Below, one piece after another: positions 8,478 to 16,899 of a DNA stretch of 46,975 bases (positions are counted from its first letter, which is position 1; the number at the start of each line of letters is the position of its first letter). A program made the translations under genes and the position numbers. The notes beneath the pieces are model-generated. The model searched no databases and was not told where the DNA came from. It saw nothing but the letters and a program-made list of their open reading frames with translations. Source of the DNA: Yinghuangia seranimata. Its GTDB lineage: Bacteria > Actinomycetota > Actinomycetes > Streptomycetales > Streptomycetaceae. The DNA lies in assembly GCF_029953285.1 (NCBI RefSeq), contig NZ_JASAOI010000079.1, positions 1-46,975 of the forward strand. Reading direction: 5' to 3'.

Positions 8478-9487
8478 CCCGCACCACCCGAACCCTCGTC
8501 CTCGTCATCGTCACCGCACTCCTCGCGGCGGTCGCCGTCGTCTACACGATCCGCGCCGCGGGGCGCTCCGACGGGGGGCCCAGCCAGGACATCACCGAGG
8601 TCACGCTCGACCAGCCCGGGCGCATCCTGTTCCGCACCACCGCCGCGGGCACCGGACGCGACCACCTCGCGGCCGTCGACCTCGCCCGCACCGGCAAGGA
8701 CGACGGGGCCGACGACCGGCGGATCTCCCCGACGTCCTGCCTCGTCTTCCACGCGGCCCACGGCACCGGCGTGTGCCTCAAGCTGGCCAACGCCGCCCTG
8801 CACACCTACAACGCGGTCGTCCTCGACAACCGGCTCCTGCCCGTCGACTCGCACGAGACCGCGGGCACGCCGTCCCGCGCCCGCGTCTCCCCCGGCGGCA
8901 ACCTCGTCGCCTGGACCGTGTTCGTCGGCGGCGAGTCCTACGCGGGCCTCGACTTCTCGACCCGCACCTCGATCCTCGACCGGCGCAGCGGCACGCTGTA
9001 CGACAACCTCGAGACCTTCACCGTCATCCGGGACGGCAAGCCGTACACCGCCGCGGACATCAACGTGTGGGGCGTGACCTTCGCCGCCGACGAGAACCGC
9101 TTCTACGCGACCGTCTCCACCGACGGCCACCGCTACCTCGCCGAAGGCGACCTCGCCGCGAAGACCCTGCGCACGATCCACGACAACGTGGAATGCCCCT
9201 CCCTCTCCCCGGACGGCACCCACATCGCCTACAAGAAACGCATCGCCGGCACGGACCCGTCCCGCCCGTGGAAGCTCTTCACCCTCGACCTCCGCACCGG
9301 CACCGAAACCCCGACCTCGGAAACCCGCACCCTCGACGACCAGGCCGAATGGCTCGACAACACCACCGTCCTCTACACCCTCCCCGGCGACCTCCGCGCC
9401 GACGTCTGGGCGGTAAACGCCGACGGCACGGGGCAGCCGAAGATGATGGTGCGGTACGCCCTCTCCCCGACGGTCTTGCGGCCTTGA
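8474..9487 (+). CDS. Membrane-anchored TolB-like beta-propeller protein
   Basis: This 337-residue protein starts with one membrane helix or uncleaved signal (residues 8-27). The rest is a periplasm-type beta-propeller with TolB/WD40-like PD40 motifs such as SLSPDGTHIAYKKR, RVSPGGNLVAWTV and DVWAVNADGTGQ. It has no cysteine lipobox. The start codon overlaps the MFS stop by four bases. The pairing suggests an extracytoplasmic partner or substrate-sensing subunit for the exporter. This is inference; no enzyme motif is visible. Confidence 0.82.
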   Translation: MTRTTRTLVLVIVTALLAAVAVVYTIRAAGRSDGGPSQDITEVTLDQPGRILFRTTAAGTGRDHLAAVDLARTGKDDGADDRRISPTSCLVFHAAHGTGVCLKLANAALHTYNAVVLDNRLLPVDSHETAGTPSRARVSPGGNLVAWTVFVGGESYAGLDFSTRTSILDRRSGTLYDNLETFTVIRDGKPYTAADINVWGVTFAADENRFYATVSTDGHRYLAEGDLAAKTLRTIHDNVECPSLSPDGTHIAYKKRIAGTDPSRPWKLFTLDLRTGTETPTSETRTLDDQAEWLDNTTVLYTLPGDLRADVWAVNADGTGQPKMMVRYALSPTVLRP

Positions 9488-9491
9488 GTCT

Positions 9492-9519
9492 GCTAGCAAA
9501 TCGCTAGCAACGCTACTAT
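9492..9519 (+). promoter_or_regulatory. vapBC promoter with paired GCTAGCAA operator
   Basis: Two identical GCTAGCAA sites (9492-9499 and 9503-9510), each with a palindromic GCTAGC core, are spaced exactly 11 bp apart. They are followed by the -10 box TACTAT (9514-9519), 9 nt before the ATG. A CATGC-TT-GCATG repeat (9520-9531) overlaps the start codon. There is no ribosome-binding site, so the transcript is probably leaderless and autorepressed by the VapB-VapC complex. Confidence 0.65.
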
Positions 9520-9528
9520 CATGCTTGC

Positions 9529-9774
9529 ATGACAACCGTTTACATCCGCGACGTCTCCGAGGAGACGCTGACGGTCCTCAAAGTCCGGGCCGCCCAGGCC
9601 CGCCAGTCGCTGCAGGCGTACATGCGCGACTTGATAGAGCGCGAGGCCGCGCTCCCGACGCTCGAAGAAGCCGCTGCACGCGCTGCGGATATCGCCAGGC
9701 TGAACGCCTCGAGCGGCCCGATCACGAACGACGACGTTCTCGCCGCCATCGACGAGGGGCGGAGGGGCCGATGA
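9529..9774 (+). CDS. vapB: VapB/FitA-like ribbon-helix-helix antitoxin
   Basis: This 81-residue protein begins MTTVYIRDVSEETLTVLKVR and continues to a MRDLIEREA segment, the FitA-type ribbon-helix-helix fold (about residues 2-42). An acidic/alanine-rich C-terminal tail probably wraps the toxin active site. It should bind the GCTAGCAA repeats upstream and neutralise the PIN toxin encoded directly after it, with a 4-bp ATGA overlap. Its codon use and lower GC (for example GATATCGCC, TTGATAGAG) differ somewhat from the flanking genes, which fits a mobile module. Confidence 0.88.
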   Translation: MTTVYIRDVSEETLTVLKVRAAQARQSLQAYMRDLIEREAALPTLEEAAARAADIARLNASSGPITNDDVLAAIDEGRRGR

Positions 9775-10193
9775 TCGTCATCGACTGCAGCGCGCTCGTC
9801 CAGATGTACACCGACGCAGGTGCGGTAGGGGCTTCGGTTCGCAGCCGGTTGGCCAAGGCCGACATGCTCCTCGCGCCTCATTTATTGGATGTCGAGGTGA
9901 TGTCGGCCTTACTCGGCATGGCCCGCGGAGTCCGGGGCGGGGTGCCCAAACTGACGCAGCCGGCCCTGGAAGCGGCACTCCAGGCATACGCGGCTCTCCC
10001 GATCCGGCGCATGGAGCACATGCCGTTTGTGGGCCGGGTCCGCGAACTGTCCGCGAACCTGTCGACCTACGACGCGGTGTACGTCGCATTGGCCGAGGCG
10101 TACAACGTGCCCCTCGTCACGACGGACGCGCGTATCGAGCGCGCCGGCGTCGCGCGCTGCGACATCGAGACGATCATCGCGCCGGAGCAATAA
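9771..10193 (+). CDS. vapC: VapC-like PIN-domain ribonuclease toxin
   Basis: This 140-residue PIN-domain protein has all four acidic catalytic residues: D5 (MIVIDCSALV), E42 (LLDVEVMSALL), D101 (STYDAVYVALAE) and D119 (LVTTDARIE). VapC toxins are Mg2+-dependent endoribonucleases, usually of tRNA or rRNA. The start codon overlaps the vapB stop and is preceded by GGAGGGG. The active site appears intact, so the toxin is probably functional. The RNA target cannot be told from sequence. Confidence 0.9.
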   Translation: MIVIDCSALVQMYTDAGAVGASVRSRLAKADMLLAPHLLDVEVMSALLGMARGVRGGVPKLTQPALEAALQAYAALPIRRMEHMPFVGRVRELSANLSTYDAVYVALAEAYNVPLVTTDARIERAGVARCDIETIIAPEQ

Positions 10194-10237
10194 CCGGTGG
10201 CTCGGTGCGGCGTGCCCATGCCTATCCTGGTGACCGT

Positions 10238-13200
10238 ATGGATACGCCGCCTGCCTCCGCTCCGCTCGCTGATCTGCGGGCTCGTCTGACCGGTGTGACC
10301 CTGCGTGACGAGCGTCGGTTGGCGCGGCGGATCGACGGGGCACGCCGGGTTCGCGACCCCGAAGCACGGGCCGCCATCGCCGTCGAGCTGGCCGGGGAGG
10401 TGGAGAGCGCCGAGCTGAAGGCGCAGCTGCGGGTCGAGGCCCGGCCGGCGATCACGTATCCCGAGCAGTTGCCGGTGTCGCAGAAGAAGGACGACATCCT
10501 GGCCGCGATCCGCGACCACCAGGTGGTGATCGTCGCGGGTGAGACCGGGTCGGGGAAGACGACGCAGCTGCCGAAGATCTGCCTCGAGCTGGGCCGGGGG
10601 GTGCGCGGCCTCGTCGGGCACACGCAGCCGCGCAGGCTGGCCGCGCGGACGGTCGCGGACCGGATCGCCGAGGAGCTGAAGACGCCGCTCGGGTCGACGG
10701 TCGGGTACAAGGTGCGGTTCAACGACCAGGTGTCGGACGAGTCGCTGGTCAAGCTGATGACCGACGGCATCCTGCTCGCCGAGCTGCAGAACGACCGCGA
10801 GCTGCTGCAGTACGACACGCTGATCATCGACGAGGCGCACGAGCGCAGCCTCAACATCGACTTCATCCTGGGCTATCTGAAGCAGCTGCTGCCGCGGCGT
10901 CCCGACCTCAAGGTCGTGATCACGTCGGCGACGATCGACCCCGAGCGGTTCTCGCGGCATTTCGGGGACGCGCCGATCATCGAGGTGTCGGGCCGCACGT
11001 ATCCCGTCGAGGTGCGCTACCGCCCGCTGGTCGCGGACGACGCGCACGAGGAGGACGGGAACGAGGACCGCGACCAGGTGCAGGGCATCCTGGACGCGGT
11101 CGACGAGCTGCAGGCCGAGGGCCCGGGCGACATCCTGGTGTTCCTGTCGGGTGAGCGGGAGATCCGCGACACCGCCGAGGCGCTGACGAAGCGGAACCTG
11201 CGGAACACCGAGATCCTGCCGCTGTACGCGCGCCTCTCGTCGGCCGAGCAGCACCGGGTGTTCCAGCAGCATTCCGCCCGCCGCGTCGTGCTGGCCACGA
11301 ACGTCGCGGAGACGTCGCTGACGGTTCCGGGCATCAAGTACGTCGTGGATCCCGGCAGCGCCCGCATCTCGCGGTACAGCCACCGGACGAAGGTGCAGCG
11401 CCTGCCGATCGAGGCGGTGTCGCAGGCGTCGGCGAACCAGCGCAAGGGCCGGTGCGGCCGTACGTCGGACGGCATCTGCATCCGGCTGTACAGCGAGGAG
11501 GACTTCGTCGCGCGCCCGGAGTTCACCGATCCGGAGATCCTGCGCACGAACCTGGCGTCGGTCATCCTGCAGATGACGGCGATCGGCCTGGGCGACATCG
11601 CCGCGTTCCCGTTCATCGACCCGCCGGACCGGCGCAACATCAAGGACGGCGTCGACCTGTTGCAGGAGCTGGGCGCGATTGACCCGGCGCAGACGGACGT
11701 CCGCAAGCGACTGACGCCGGTGGGCCGCAAGCTGGCGCAGCTGCCGGTGGACCCGCGTATGGCGCGCATGGTGCTGGAGGCGGAGCGCAACAACTGCGTG
11801 CGCGAGGTGATGGTGATCGCCGCCGCGCTGTCGATCCAGGATCCGCGCGAGCGGCCGGCGGACAAGAAGGAGCAGGCGCAGCAGCAGCACGCGCGGTTCG
11901 TCGACAAGGAAGCCGGCTCGGACTTCCTGACGTACCTGCGGCTGTGGGACTACCTGCGCGAGCAGCAGAAGGAGCGTTCGTCGTCGGGCTTCCGGCGGAT
12001 GTGCAAGCAGGAGTTCCTGAACTACCTGCGGATCCGCGAGTGGCAGGACGTGTACAGCCAACTGCGGCAGACCGTACGGCAGATGGGCATCTCGATCGGC
12101 GACCAGCCGGGCGACGCGCAGCGCATCCACAGCTCGATCCTGGTGGGCCTGCTGAGCCACATCGGCCTGTACGACGCGGCGAAGCGCGAGTACGGCGGCG
12201 CGCGCGGCACCCGGTTCGCGGTGTTCCCCGGTTCGTCGCTGTTCAAGAAGTCGCCGCGCTGGGTGATGTCGGCGGAGCTGGTCGAGACGACGCGGCTGTG
12301 GGCGCGGGTGAACGCGCGCATCGAGCCGGAGTGGATCGAGCCGCTGGCCGAGCACCTGGTGAAGCGTTCGCACAGCGAACCGCACTGGGAGCAGCGGGCG
12401 GGCGCGGTGATGGCGTTCGAGAAGGTGACGCTGTACGGCGTGCCGATCGTCGCGCAGCGCAAGGTCAACTACGGGAAGATCGACGCGGAGCTGTCCCGCG
12501 AGCTGTTCATCCGGCACGCGCTGGTGGAGGGCGACTGGCGGACGCACCACAAGTTCCTGAAGGAGAACCGCGCGCTCCTGGAGGAGGTCGAGGAGCTCGA
12601 ACACCGGGCGCGGCGCCGGGACATCCTCGTGGACGACGAGACGCTGTTCGACTTCTACGACCAGCGCGTCGGCCGGGACGTGGTGTCGGGGCGGCACTTC
12701 GACACGTGGTGGAAGAAGGCCCGGGCGACGCAGCCCGATCTGCTGAGCTTCGAGAAGTCGATGCTCATCAACGAGCGGGCGGGCGGCATCGACGAGGCCG
12801 ACTATCCGGACGTGTGGCGTCAGGGCGGCCTGGAGCTGCCGCTGACCTACCAGTTCGAGCCGGGCAACGCGGCCGACGGCGTGACGGTGCACATTCCGCT
12901 GGCGGTGCTGGGCCAGGTCGTGCAGGACGGCTTCGACTGGCAGATCGCGGGCCTGCGCGAGGAGTTGGTGACGGAGCTGATCCGGTCGCTGCCGAAGACA
13001 CTGCGCCGCAACTTCATTCCGGCGCCGGACGTGGCGCGGGCCGCGCTGGCGCGCATGACGCCGCGTCAGGAGCCGTTGGCGGCGGCACTGGGCCGCGAGC
13101 TGCAGCGGCTGAAGGCGATCCCGGTGCCGCCGGAGAGCTGGGACTTCTCGCGGATACCGGACCACCTGCGCATGACGTTCCGGGTCGAGGACGAGCGCGG

Positions 13201-14155
13201 GAAGATGCTCGCCGAGGGCAAGGACCTCGCCGAGCTCAAGCTGCGGCTGAAGCCGAAGTCGCAGGCGACGCTGTCGCGGGCGGCGGACACCGTCGAACGG
13301 GCGGGCCTGACCGAGTGGGGCGACCTGGGCACGCTGCGCCGCACCTTCGAGAGCACCCGGAACGGCCATCCGGTCAAGGGCTATCCGGCGCTGGTGGACG
13401 AGGGCGACACGGTCGCGGTGCGGGTCTTCGAGACGGAGGCCGAGCAGCAGGACGCGATGTGGCGCGGCACGCGCCGGCTGCTGACGCTGGGCGTCAACTC
13501 ACCGGTGAAGGCGATCGCGGGGCGGCTGCCGAACCGCGCGAAGCTGGCGCTCAGCCACAACCCGCACAAGAACATCAACGACCTGTTCGACGACTGCGTC
13601 TCGTGCGCGGTCGACAAGATCATGGCGGACGCGGGCGGCCCCGCGTGGGACGCCGAGGGCTTCGCGAAGCTGCTCGCGAAGGTCCGCGCCGACCTGCCGG
13701 CGACCACCGAGGACACGGTGGTCAAGGTCGAGCGGATCCTGACCGTGCACCACGCCCTCGAGGTCAAGCTGAAGGGCACCACGAGCCTCGCGCTGGTCCC
13801 CGCGCTCACCGACGTCCGCGCGCAGTTGGCGGCTCTGGTGCACCGCGGGTTCGTCACCGAGGCGGGCTGGCGCCGGCTGCCGGACGTGCTGCGTTACCTG
13901 CGCGGTGTGGAGCGCCGCCTGGCGAAGCTCCCGAACGACCCGCACGCCGACCGCCACCGCATGCTGAAGGTCGCCGACCTCCAGGAGGCCTACGACGCCC
14001 GCCTGGCGAACCTGCCCAAGGGCCGCCCGGTCCCCGACGAACTCCGCCAAGTCCGGTGGATGCTCGAGGAGTTGCGGGTGAGCTACTTCGCCCAGTCGCT
14101 GGGCACGCCGTACCCGGTCTCCGACAAGCGGATCCTGAAGGCGCTGGAGGACTGA
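10238..14155 (+). CDS. hrpA: ATP-dependent RNA helicase HrpA
   Basis: At 1305 residues this matches full-length E. coli HrpA (about 1300). It is a DEAH-box helicase with Walker A GETGSGKT at about 101, motif II DEAH at 198-201, motif III SAT, motif Ia-like TQPRR, motif V TNVAETSLTVPG and motif VI QRKGRCGR. A helicase-associated domain and OB-fold follow, then the long HrpA-specific C-terminal region. It probably acts on structured mRNA and stalled or collided ribosomes. The ATG at 10238 lacks a ribosome-binding site but has TATCCT 9 nt upstream, suggesting a leaderless message. Toxin-antitoxin modules flank it on both sides. Confidence 0.95.
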   Translation: MDTPPASAPLADLRARLTGVTLRDERRLARRIDGARRVRDPEARAAIAVELAGEVESAELKAQLRVEARPAITYPEQLPVSQKKDDILAAIRDHQVVIVAGETGSGKTTQLPKICLELGRGVRGLVGHTQPRRLAARTVADRIAEELKTPLGSTVGYKVRFNDQVSDESLVKLMTDGILLAELQNDRELLQYDTLIIDEAHERSLNIDFILGYLKQLLPRRPDLKVVITSATIDPERFSRHFGDAPIIEVSGRTYPVEVRYRPLVADDAHEEDGNEDRDQVQGILDAVDELQAEGPGDILVFLSGEREIRDTAEALTKRNLRNTEILPLYARLSSAEQHRVFQQHSARRVVLATNVAETSLTVPGIKYVVDPGSARISRYSHRTKVQRLPIEAVSQASANQRKGRCGRTSDGICIRLYSEEDFVARPEFTDPEILRTNLASVILQMTAIGLGDIAAFPFIDPPDRRNIKDGVDLLQELGAIDPAQTDVRKRLTPVGRKLAQLPVDPRMARMVLEAERNNCVREVMVIAAALSIQDPRERPADKKEQAQQQHARFVDKEAGSDFLTYLRLWDYLREQQKERSSSGFRRMCKQEFLNYLRIREWQDVYSQLRQTVRQMGISIGDQPGDAQRIHSSILVGLLSHIGLYDAAKREYGGARGTRFAVFPGSSLFKKSPRWVMSAELVETTRLWARVNARIEPEWIEPLAEHLVKRSHSEPHWEQRAGAVMAFEKVTLYGVPIVAQRKVNYGKIDAELSRELFIRHALVEGDWRTHHKFLKENRALLEEVEELEHRARRRDILVDDETLFDFYDQRVGRDVVSGRHFDTWWKKARATQPDLLSFEKSMLINERAGGIDEADYPDVWRQGGLELPLTYQFEPGNAADGVTVHIPLAVLGQVVQDGFDWQIAGLREELVTELIRSLPKTLRRNFIPAPDVARAALARMTPRQEPLAAALGRELQRLKAIPVPPESWDFSRIPDHLRMTFRVEDERGKMLAEGKDLAELKLRLKPKSQATLSRAADTVERAGLTEWGDLGTLRRTFESTRNGHPVKGYPALVDEGDTVAVRVFETEAEQQDAMWRGTRRLLTLGVNSPVKAIAGRLPNRAKLALSHNPHKNINDLFDDCVSCAVDKIMADAGGPAWDAEGFAKLLAKVRADLPATTEDTVVKVERILTVHHALEVKLKGTTSLALVPALTDVRAQLAALVHRGFVTEAGWRRLPDVLRYLRGVERRLAKLPNDPHADRHRMLKVADLQEAYDARLANLPKGRPVPDELRQVRWMLEELRVSYFAQSLGTPYPVSDKRILKALED

Positions 14156-14204
14156 CGAGCCCGCCCGCGCACGAGCCGAGCGGCATACTGTGGGGGCGGA
14201 TCCC

Positions 14205-14216
14205 CTGCACGTGCAG
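14205..14216. promoter_or_regulatory. 12-bp palindrome, candidate operator of the second TA pair
   Basis: CTGCACGTGCAG is perfectly palindromic. It lies between a possible -10 box (TACTGT, 14186-14191) and the AGGGAGGAG ribosome-binding site of the gene at 14241, the usual place for an antitoxin operator. Confidence 0.45.
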
Positions 14217-14240
14217 CGCCAGGCTCAGGGAGGAGCAGCC

Positions 14241-14600
14241 ATGACCGCACAGCCGTTCGATGAAGGTCGGGCGACCATAATCCCGCAGCCTCCGATGGAC
14301 GCGGATGCCCTGCGGGTGGCTGTCGCCAGGCTGACGCCTGAGGACTCGGCGCTCTTCGAGCAGAAGTACCGCGAGGCATGGAACGCCGCGTACCGGACGT
14401 CGAGCACGCAGCCGATGCGGGCGTTCCTGGTGGACTGGTCCATCCGGGTGGCCGTCCATCGCATTCCGGAACGCGCCCGGCGATGGCGCGACCTTGAGTA
14501 CCTGTCCATGGCCGCGCCGAACCGCGAAGCGTCCCGGGCGGCCTCGGCCGCGCTCGGTGAGCTGCTGCGCGCCGCCGAACGCGAGGTACTGGGCCGTTGA
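14241..14600 (+). CDS. DUF6247-like protein, probable antitoxin
   Basis: This 119-residue soluble protein resembles the DUF6247 family seen upstream of RelE/ParE-like genes in actinomycetes. Features include the segment LTPEDSALFEQKYREAW (about 30-46) and an alanine- and arginine-rich helical C-terminus. No DNA-binding motif is clear. ATG 14241 follows a strong AGGGAGGAG. The stop overlaps the next start (TTGA), so translation is coupled. The antitoxin role is inferred from this layout. Confidence 0.72.
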   Translation: MTAQPFDEGRATIIPQPPMDADALRVAVARLTPEDSALFEQKYREAWNAAYRTSSTQPMRAFLVDWSIRVAVHRIPERARRWRDLEYLSMAAPNREASRAASAALGELLRAAEREVLGR

Positions 14601-14878
14601 GCAGGTGGGTCTGGGAGTTCGAACCGAACCATGAGTTAGTCGTCGAAGGGCTGCCGAAGACCGCGGCCGACCGGCTCGACGAGGTCGCCGCCAGGCTGGC
14701 AGCCGCCGCGGAAGTCGCGTACCCGACGCTGCCGAAGCCACCGCCAGGGGTGTCGAAGCTGCTTTCGTTCGCGGAGGGCGACCTCCTGGTCTACTACCAA
14801 GAGGACTACCGCGACCTCGACGAGATCGACACAGGCATCATCGTGATCGTCCGCGCTGTGTACATCGGCCTTGAGTGA
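14597..14878 (+). CDS. RelE/ParE-like protein, probable toxin
   Basis: This 93-residue protein has a RelE/ParE-like outline: an N-terminal strand (WVWEFEPNHEL), two helices (LPKTAADRLDEVAARLAAAA) and C-terminal strands (GDLLVYYQEDYRDLDEIDTGIIVIVRAVY). The last strands, where RelE toxins carry catalytic basic residues, are instead acidic (YQEDYRDLDEID), so activity may differ. The only possible start is the TTG at 14597 that overlaps the previous stop. I class it as toxin-like by fold and gene order, not by catalytic residues. Confidence 0.65.
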   Translation: MSRWVWEFEPNHELVVEGLPKTAADRLDEVAARLAAAAEVAYPTLPKPPPGVSKLLSFAEGDLLVYYQEDYRDLDEIDTGIIVIVRAVYIGLE

Positions 14879-14942
14879 CTGCGTGCCGGCGCCGCCCCAT
14901 CAGCGGCCGTTGACCGATCGGATGTGAACCCCGTGCACGCTC

Positions 14943-14971
14943 TTGTAAGTGCGCGGGGTCTGCCCTACGGT
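14943..14971 (+). promoter_or_regulatory. Promoter TTGTAA-N17-TACGGT
   Basis: The -35 box TTGTAA (14943-14948) and -10 box TACGGT (14966-14971) are 17 bp apart. The GTG start of the hydrolase gene follows 8 nt later with no ribosome-binding site, giving a leaderless transcript. Confidence 0.55.
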
Positions 14972-14979
14972 CCGCCGTC

Positions 14980-16878
14980 GTGGGACGTATACGCGGGGGA
15001 ACCTTCGGGGTTGTGTCGGCCTGTGTCGCGGTGCTCGTCGCCGCGGTGGGGCTCGGTCCGGCGGCGCATGCGGTGCCGTCCGTGGTCGTGCCGACGGTCA
15101 GCGGGCCGGTGACGGGTCCCGGTGAGCCGTGGGGCGCGGTGTCGGACTCGGGGGCGTCGCGCGGGTACAGCCAGCGCGAGTACTTCCTTTCCGGGACGGC
15201 GACTTCGTACCGGGCGACGGGTCCGTGGGACGCCTCCGGCGTGTGGGGTGCGGCGCCCGACGCGACGGCGCCGTACACGACGCGCGTGCTGGTGCGCGCG
15301 CCGAGTGATCCGGCGCGGTTCAACGGCACGGTGGTCGTCGAATGGCTGAACGTCAGCGCCGGGTTCGAGACCGCGCCGGACTTCCTCTACAACGCCGAGG
15401 AGATGCTGCGGCGCGGGTACGCGTGGGTCGGCGTCTCGGCGCAGCTGGCCGGCATCTCCGGGACGGGCGCGTACGGCACGCTCGGCATCCCGCCGCTGAA
15501 GGGCTACAACCCCGCCCGCTACGCAGCGTTGGACCATCCCGGCGACGCCTACTCGTACGACATCTTCACGCAGGTCGCCGGCGCGCTGCACGTGACCGGC
15601 GGCGCGGGCGACCTGCTCCCCGGGTTCCCGGCCGCGCGGCGGCTGATCGCGGACGGCGAGTCGCAGTCGGCGTTCCGGCTGACCACGTACGTCAACGCGA
15701 TCCAGCCGCTGGCGGGCGCGTACGACGGCTTCCTGATCCACAGCCGGTTCGGCGGCGCGGCGCCGCTCGGCGCCGGGCTGACGGACGTGGTGCCGGTCGC
15801 GCACGTCCGCACCGACCTGACGGCGCCGGTGCTGGTCGCCGAGTCGGAGACGGACGTGCCGTACCACCTCCCCGCGCGCCAGGACGACTCGGCGTCGTAC
15901 CGGCTGTGGGAGATGCCCGGCACCGCGCACGCCGACGCGTTCGCGGGCGCGAGCGCGCTGGGCTGCGTCAAGCCGGTCAACGACGGCCCGCAGCGGTACG
16001 TGATGCGGGCAGCGTTGCGCGCGTTGGACGGCTGGGTCGCCGGTGCGGGCGCGCCGCCGTCGATGTCGCGGGTCGCGACGACGGCCGCGGGCGTCATCAC
16101 ACGCGACGCCCACGGCAACGCCCTCGGGGGCATCCGCACACCGCAACTCGACGTCCCCACCGCGACGTTGACGGGCGACGGCAACACCGGGGCGGGCAAC
16201 TTCTGCTTCCTCACCGGCACCACGACGCCGCTCTCGGCCGACACCCTCCGCGCGCTGTATCCGACGCACGCCGCCTATGTGTCGGCGTTCGACGCGGCTG
16301 CCGACGCCGCCGTCTCGACGGGCGCGGTGCTCGCGGACGACCGCGCGGCGATGCACGGCGAGGCGGACGCCGCGGACGTGCCCCCGGCGTTCGGCACCGG
16401 GCCGGTGCTGACCGACATCACGATCCAGGCGGCCGTCCACCCGGGCCCGCTGTCGATGACGCAGACGGACGCCGGCATCACGCTCTCCCCCATCACCATC
16501 AACGGCACCGCGCAGACGATGACCGGCAAGCTGAACCCGGTCTCCGTGGCCGACTTCCGCGGCTCGGTCCTCGGCTGGTCGCTGACCGGCCAGCTCACCG
16601 ACTTCCGGTCCGACACGGGCGGCCTCATCCCGCGCCGCGCGTTCTCGTGGACGCCGCGCTGCGCGGTGACCGACCCGGACTCGCCGAGCAGGCCGCAGGC
16701 GGGGGCGCAGGCGGACTTCGGGGGTGCCGCGGGCATGACGCTCTGCGCGCAGCCGACGGCGACCGGCGTCCAGGTCACCGGCGGCGCCTTCCAGGCCGAC
16801 GCCGACGTGAAGCTGGCCGCGCCCGCCTACCCGCTCGCCGGGACGTACACCGCGACGCTGACGCTCTCGCTCAGCTGA
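14980..16878 (+). CDS. Secreted alpha/beta hydrolase with C-terminal WxL-like domain
   Basis: This 632-residue protein has a signal peptide (cleavage near AAHA, about residue 30). An alpha/beta-hydrolase domain of the PF20091 type follows (about 35-420), with nucleophile Ser228 in GESQS, an oxyanion-region motif VVEWLNVSAG, and a probable catalytic His in MPGTAHADAF. Residues 480-632 resemble a WxL domain, with the FRGSVLGWSLTGQLTDF motif and a final strand YTATLTLSLS; such domains attach proteins to peptidoglycan. It is probably a wall-associated esterase of unknown substrate. The GTG at 14980 follows a promoter with leaderless spacing. Confidence 0.85.
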   Translation: MGRIRGGTFGVVSACVAVLVAAVGLGPAAHAVPSVVVPTVSGPVTGPGEPWGAVSDSGASRGYSQREYFLSGTATSYRATGPWDASGVWGAAPDATAPYTTRVLVRAPSDPARFNGTVVVEWLNVSAGFETAPDFLYNAEEMLRRGYAWVGVSAQLAGISGTGAYGTLGIPPLKGYNPARYAALDHPGDAYSYDIFTQVAGALHVTGGAGDLLPGFPAARRLIADGESQSAFRLTTYVNAIQPLAGAYDGFLIHSRFGGAAPLGAGLTDVVPVAHVRTDLTAPVLVAESETDVPYHLPARQDDSASYRLWEMPGTAHADAFAGASALGCVKPVNDGPQRYVMRAALRALDGWVAGAGAPPSMSRVATTAAGVITRDAHGNALGGIRTPQLDVPTATLTGDGNTGAGNFCFLTGTTTPLSADTLRALYPTHAAYVSAFDAAADAAVSTGAVLADDRAAMHGEADAADVPPAFGTGPVLTDITIQAAVHPGPLSMTQTDAGITLSPITINGTAQTMTGKLNPVSVADFRGSVLGWSLTGQLTDFRSDTGGLIPRRAFSWTPRCAVTDPDSPSRPQAGAQADFGGAAGMTLCAQPTATGVQVTGGAFQADADVKLAAPAYPLAGTYTATLTLSLS

Positions 16879-16886
16879 GCACCCCG

Positions 16887-16892
16887 TACTCT
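16887..16892 (+). promoter_or_regulatory. -10 box TACTCT of the tyrosine phosphatase gene
   Basis: TACTCT lies 7 nt before the ATG at 16900, which has no ribosome-binding site. This again indicates leaderless transcription. Confidence 0.5.
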
Positions 16893-16899
16893 GCCGATC

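Noticed and set aside
10067-13369. 1100-codon open frame antisense to hrpA
   Set aside because: It is rich in Arg, Leu, His and Val with no domain, as expected from the complement of a high-GC gene. hrpA has all helicase motifs.
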